A DNA stretch of 54,501 nt. Source: Bacteroidales bacterium (GTDB lineage: Bacteria; Bacteroidota; Bacteroidia; Bacteroidales; GWF2-38-335). Of this stretch, positions 53,061 through 54,501 are shown one piece after another. The position numbers were made by a program, and so were the translations under genes. Each line of letters opens with the position of its first letter. Within the stretch, counting starts at the first letter, position 1. The stretch is taken from positions 1 through 54,501 of the forward strand of contig JAFGXD010000009.1 of the NCBI GenBank assembly GCA_016936815.1, written 5' to 3'. The notes beneath the pieces are model-generated. The model worked only from the letters and a program-made list of their open reading frames with translations, made no database searches and was not told the origin of the DNA.

Positions 53061-54501
53061 ATGAAAAATGCTAGTAATATTTTTATCTTAATTGCTGTTT
53101 TTGCAATTTTCTCTTCTTTTCAGGTTAGAGCACAACAATGGCTTTCTCCTGAATATCTTCAGGTTGAAGAAGGACAAGCGGTTTCCTTTAGCGATATTCA
53201 GAAAGCCTTTAACAACTGGTCAGCCGAAAGAGACCTTTCTAAAACCAAAGGTTGGAAGAGATATAAGAGATGGGAATGGTTTTATGGTCAGCGTTTGGAT
53301 AATGACGGAGAAATACCTTCACCATCAATAAATTGGTTAGAATATTACAAGTTTGAAAATAACTATCCTAAGCCAAAAGGTTTAAAAACAGCCAACTGGC
53401 TTTCATTAGCGCCAACAAGCCTTCCTACCTCTCCCGACCCTTATAATCTATATGGTATGGGAAGAATTAATTGCATAGAATTTCATCCCACCGATACAAA
53501 CACCATTTTTGTAGGAGCCTCGCAGGGTGGAGTTTGGAAAACCACAGACGATGGACAATCATGGGCATGTATTACCGATAATATTCCGGTTATGAGAATA
53601 AGTTCAATTGCGATAGATCCGAATAATCCGGAGGTTATTTATATTGCCACCGGAGATATAGATTATATTGGGTTTCCGACTATATCACAAGGCAGAATTA
53701 CCCAATATGGAATAGGAATACTAAAATCTACGGATGGTGGAGTTACATGGAATACAACAGGACTTTCGTTTGAATTAACAGATCAGGATTTCTCTCTACT
53801 TAGAAAAATTATTGTAAACCCAAACGATTCCAACAAACTACTTGCAGGAGGGCCTGCCGGAATGTATAGATCTGATGATGCCGGAATAAGCTGGACAAAA
53901 ACGAGTTCCAATTTATATATTGATATTGAGCCTAACCCAAACAATGCGAATGTAATTTATGCTGCAACTTTTCGGGATGCAGAAAATCCAACCTCTCAGA
54001 GAATTTATAAATCAACAAATTTTGGAGATACATGGAATGAATTAACCACAGGAATTACAAATTCAGTTTATAGAGTAGAACTTGCTGCCGCACCATCCGA
54101 CACTTCTATTGTTTATGCAATTACAACAAATGTTTCAGGAGCTTTGCATGCTTTTTACAAGACTATTGATGCAGGAGCTACATGGGTTGAAACAGCTACC
54201 GAACCAAATGTTTTGGGATGGGCTGATGGTGGAGAGTTTTCAGATGCTACCGGAATGGAAGATAATGCCGGACAGGGCGATTACGACTTGACTCTTATAG
54301 TTAATCCTACAAATGCTAATAAAGTATATTCGGGAGGTGTTAATATGTGGGGAAGCTCAGATGGAGGCGTTGTTTGGGATTTAGTAAGTATGTGGATAAG
54401 AGTGTTTGGAGAAAGTATTCATGCCGATCAACATTCTTCGGCTTTTAATCCACTTTCAGGGCATTTCTATCAGGCCGGCGATGGAGGTCTTTACAAAACA
54501 A
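53061..54501 (+). CDS. Secreted sortilin/BNR-type beta-propeller protein, cut by the window edge
   Basis: The frame is open from the ATG at 53061 to the window end (480 codons, no stop). It has a signal peptide (MKNASNIFILIAVFAIFSSFQVRAQ) and then a repeated BNR/sortilin motif: KTTDDGQSW, KSTDGGVTWN, RSDDAGISW, KSTNFGDTWN, KTIDAGATW and SSDGGVVWD. This pattern folds into a beta propeller that often binds or cuts glycans or proteins. A domain of about 80 residues precedes the propeller (EGQAVSFSDIQKAFNNWSAERD). In Bacteroidota such proteins usually end in a T9SS sorting domain; here the end is outside the window. Catalytic residues cannot be assigned. Confidence 0.85.
   Translation, partial: MKNASNIFILIAVFAIFSSFQVRAQQWLSPEYLQVEEGQAVSFSDIQKAFNNWSAERDLSKTKGWKRYKRWEWFYGQRLDNDGEIPSPSINWLEYYKFENNYPKPKGLKTANWLSLAPTSLPTSPDPYNLYGMGRINCIEFHPTDTNTIFVGASQGGVWKTTDDGQSWACITDNIPVMRISSIAIDPNNPEVIYIATGDIDYIGFPTISQGRITQYGIGILKSTDGGVTWNTTGLSFELTDQDFSLLRKIIVNPNDSNKLLAGGPAGMYRSDDAGISWTKTSSNLYIDIEPNPNNANVIYAATFRDAENPTSQRIYKSTNFGDTWNELTTGITNSVYRVELAAAPSDTSIVYAITTNVSGALHAFYKTIDAGATWVETATEPNVLGWADGGEFSDATGMEDNAGQGDYDLTLIVNPTNANKVYSGGVNMWGSSDGGVVWDLVSMWIRVFGESIHADQHSSAFNPLSGHFYQAGDGGLYKT

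Overview
The window is a 54.5 kb piece of a chromosome from a member of the Bacteroidota. The evidence is low GC, several secreted proteins with type IX secretion (T9SS) C-terminal sorting domains, a SusC-like TonB-dependent receptor, a PorV-like barrel, a DUF5686 protein, and promoters of the Bacteroidota type (TTTG, about 19 bp, TAnnTTTG) with almost no Shine-Dalgarno sequences. A class I hydroxylamine reductase (Hcp) with an O2-sensitive iron-sulfur cluster type, a HypB nickel chaperone and an AddB-like nuclease with Fe-S cysteines suggest an anaerobe or facultative anaerobe. Genus cannot be read from the sequence. No rRNA, tRNA, CRISPR array, prophage or intact insertion sequence was seen.

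Layout. (a) 313-9456: a TonB-dependent receptor, a 1431-residue secreted surface protein and a PorV/PorQ-like barrel in one direction. (b) 9450-11001: greA and a HIT protein behind a promoter followed at once by a terminator-like hairpin, facing ruvC. (c) 10438-15644, minus strand: a compact run serS, lipoprotein, TPR protein, EamA transporter, ruvC. (d) 15728-16466: rplU-rpmA with a clear promoter and terminator. (e) 16678-19352: bifunctional nuclease, nucleoside permease, thyA. (f) 19498-19786: an antitoxin gene with what looks like the decayed start of its ParE/RelE toxin. (g) 19793-29389: DNA repair and regulation, with recQ, an Lrp-type regulator, mutS, recR, nth and a DUF5686 outer-membrane protein. 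(h) 29520-39746: a DnaJ membrane protein, a stand-alone purS, a secreted esterase, a LOG-family protein, a SPOR-like protein with a 67-residue Asn/Asp tract, a calcium-binding barrel protein, a short-chain dehydrogenase and an AddB-like nuclease. (i) 39747-44682: hypB, then a nitrosative-stress locus (Crp/Fnr regulator, divergent ferredoxin, hcp, cupin) with an 18-bp palindrome between the divergent genes. (j) 44717-54501: a YARBHG protein, rarA, more T9SS cargo, SH3 and TPR proteins, a YqgE family protein, pepD and the first 480 codons of a secreted beta-propeller protein cut by the window edge.

How genes fit together. Housekeeping and genome maintenance dominate: seven recombination or repair genes (ruvC, recQ, mutS, recR, nth, addB-like, rarA) lie within 37 kb, though not in one operon. 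The most system-like parts are the three-gene surface module at the left end, the regulator/ferredoxin/Hcp/cupin locus with its shared operator, and the pair of envelope proteins at 33335-36136 (Asn/Asp-linker SPOR-like protein plus a calcium-binding barrel). All functions are read from sequence motifs by eye; no search was run.
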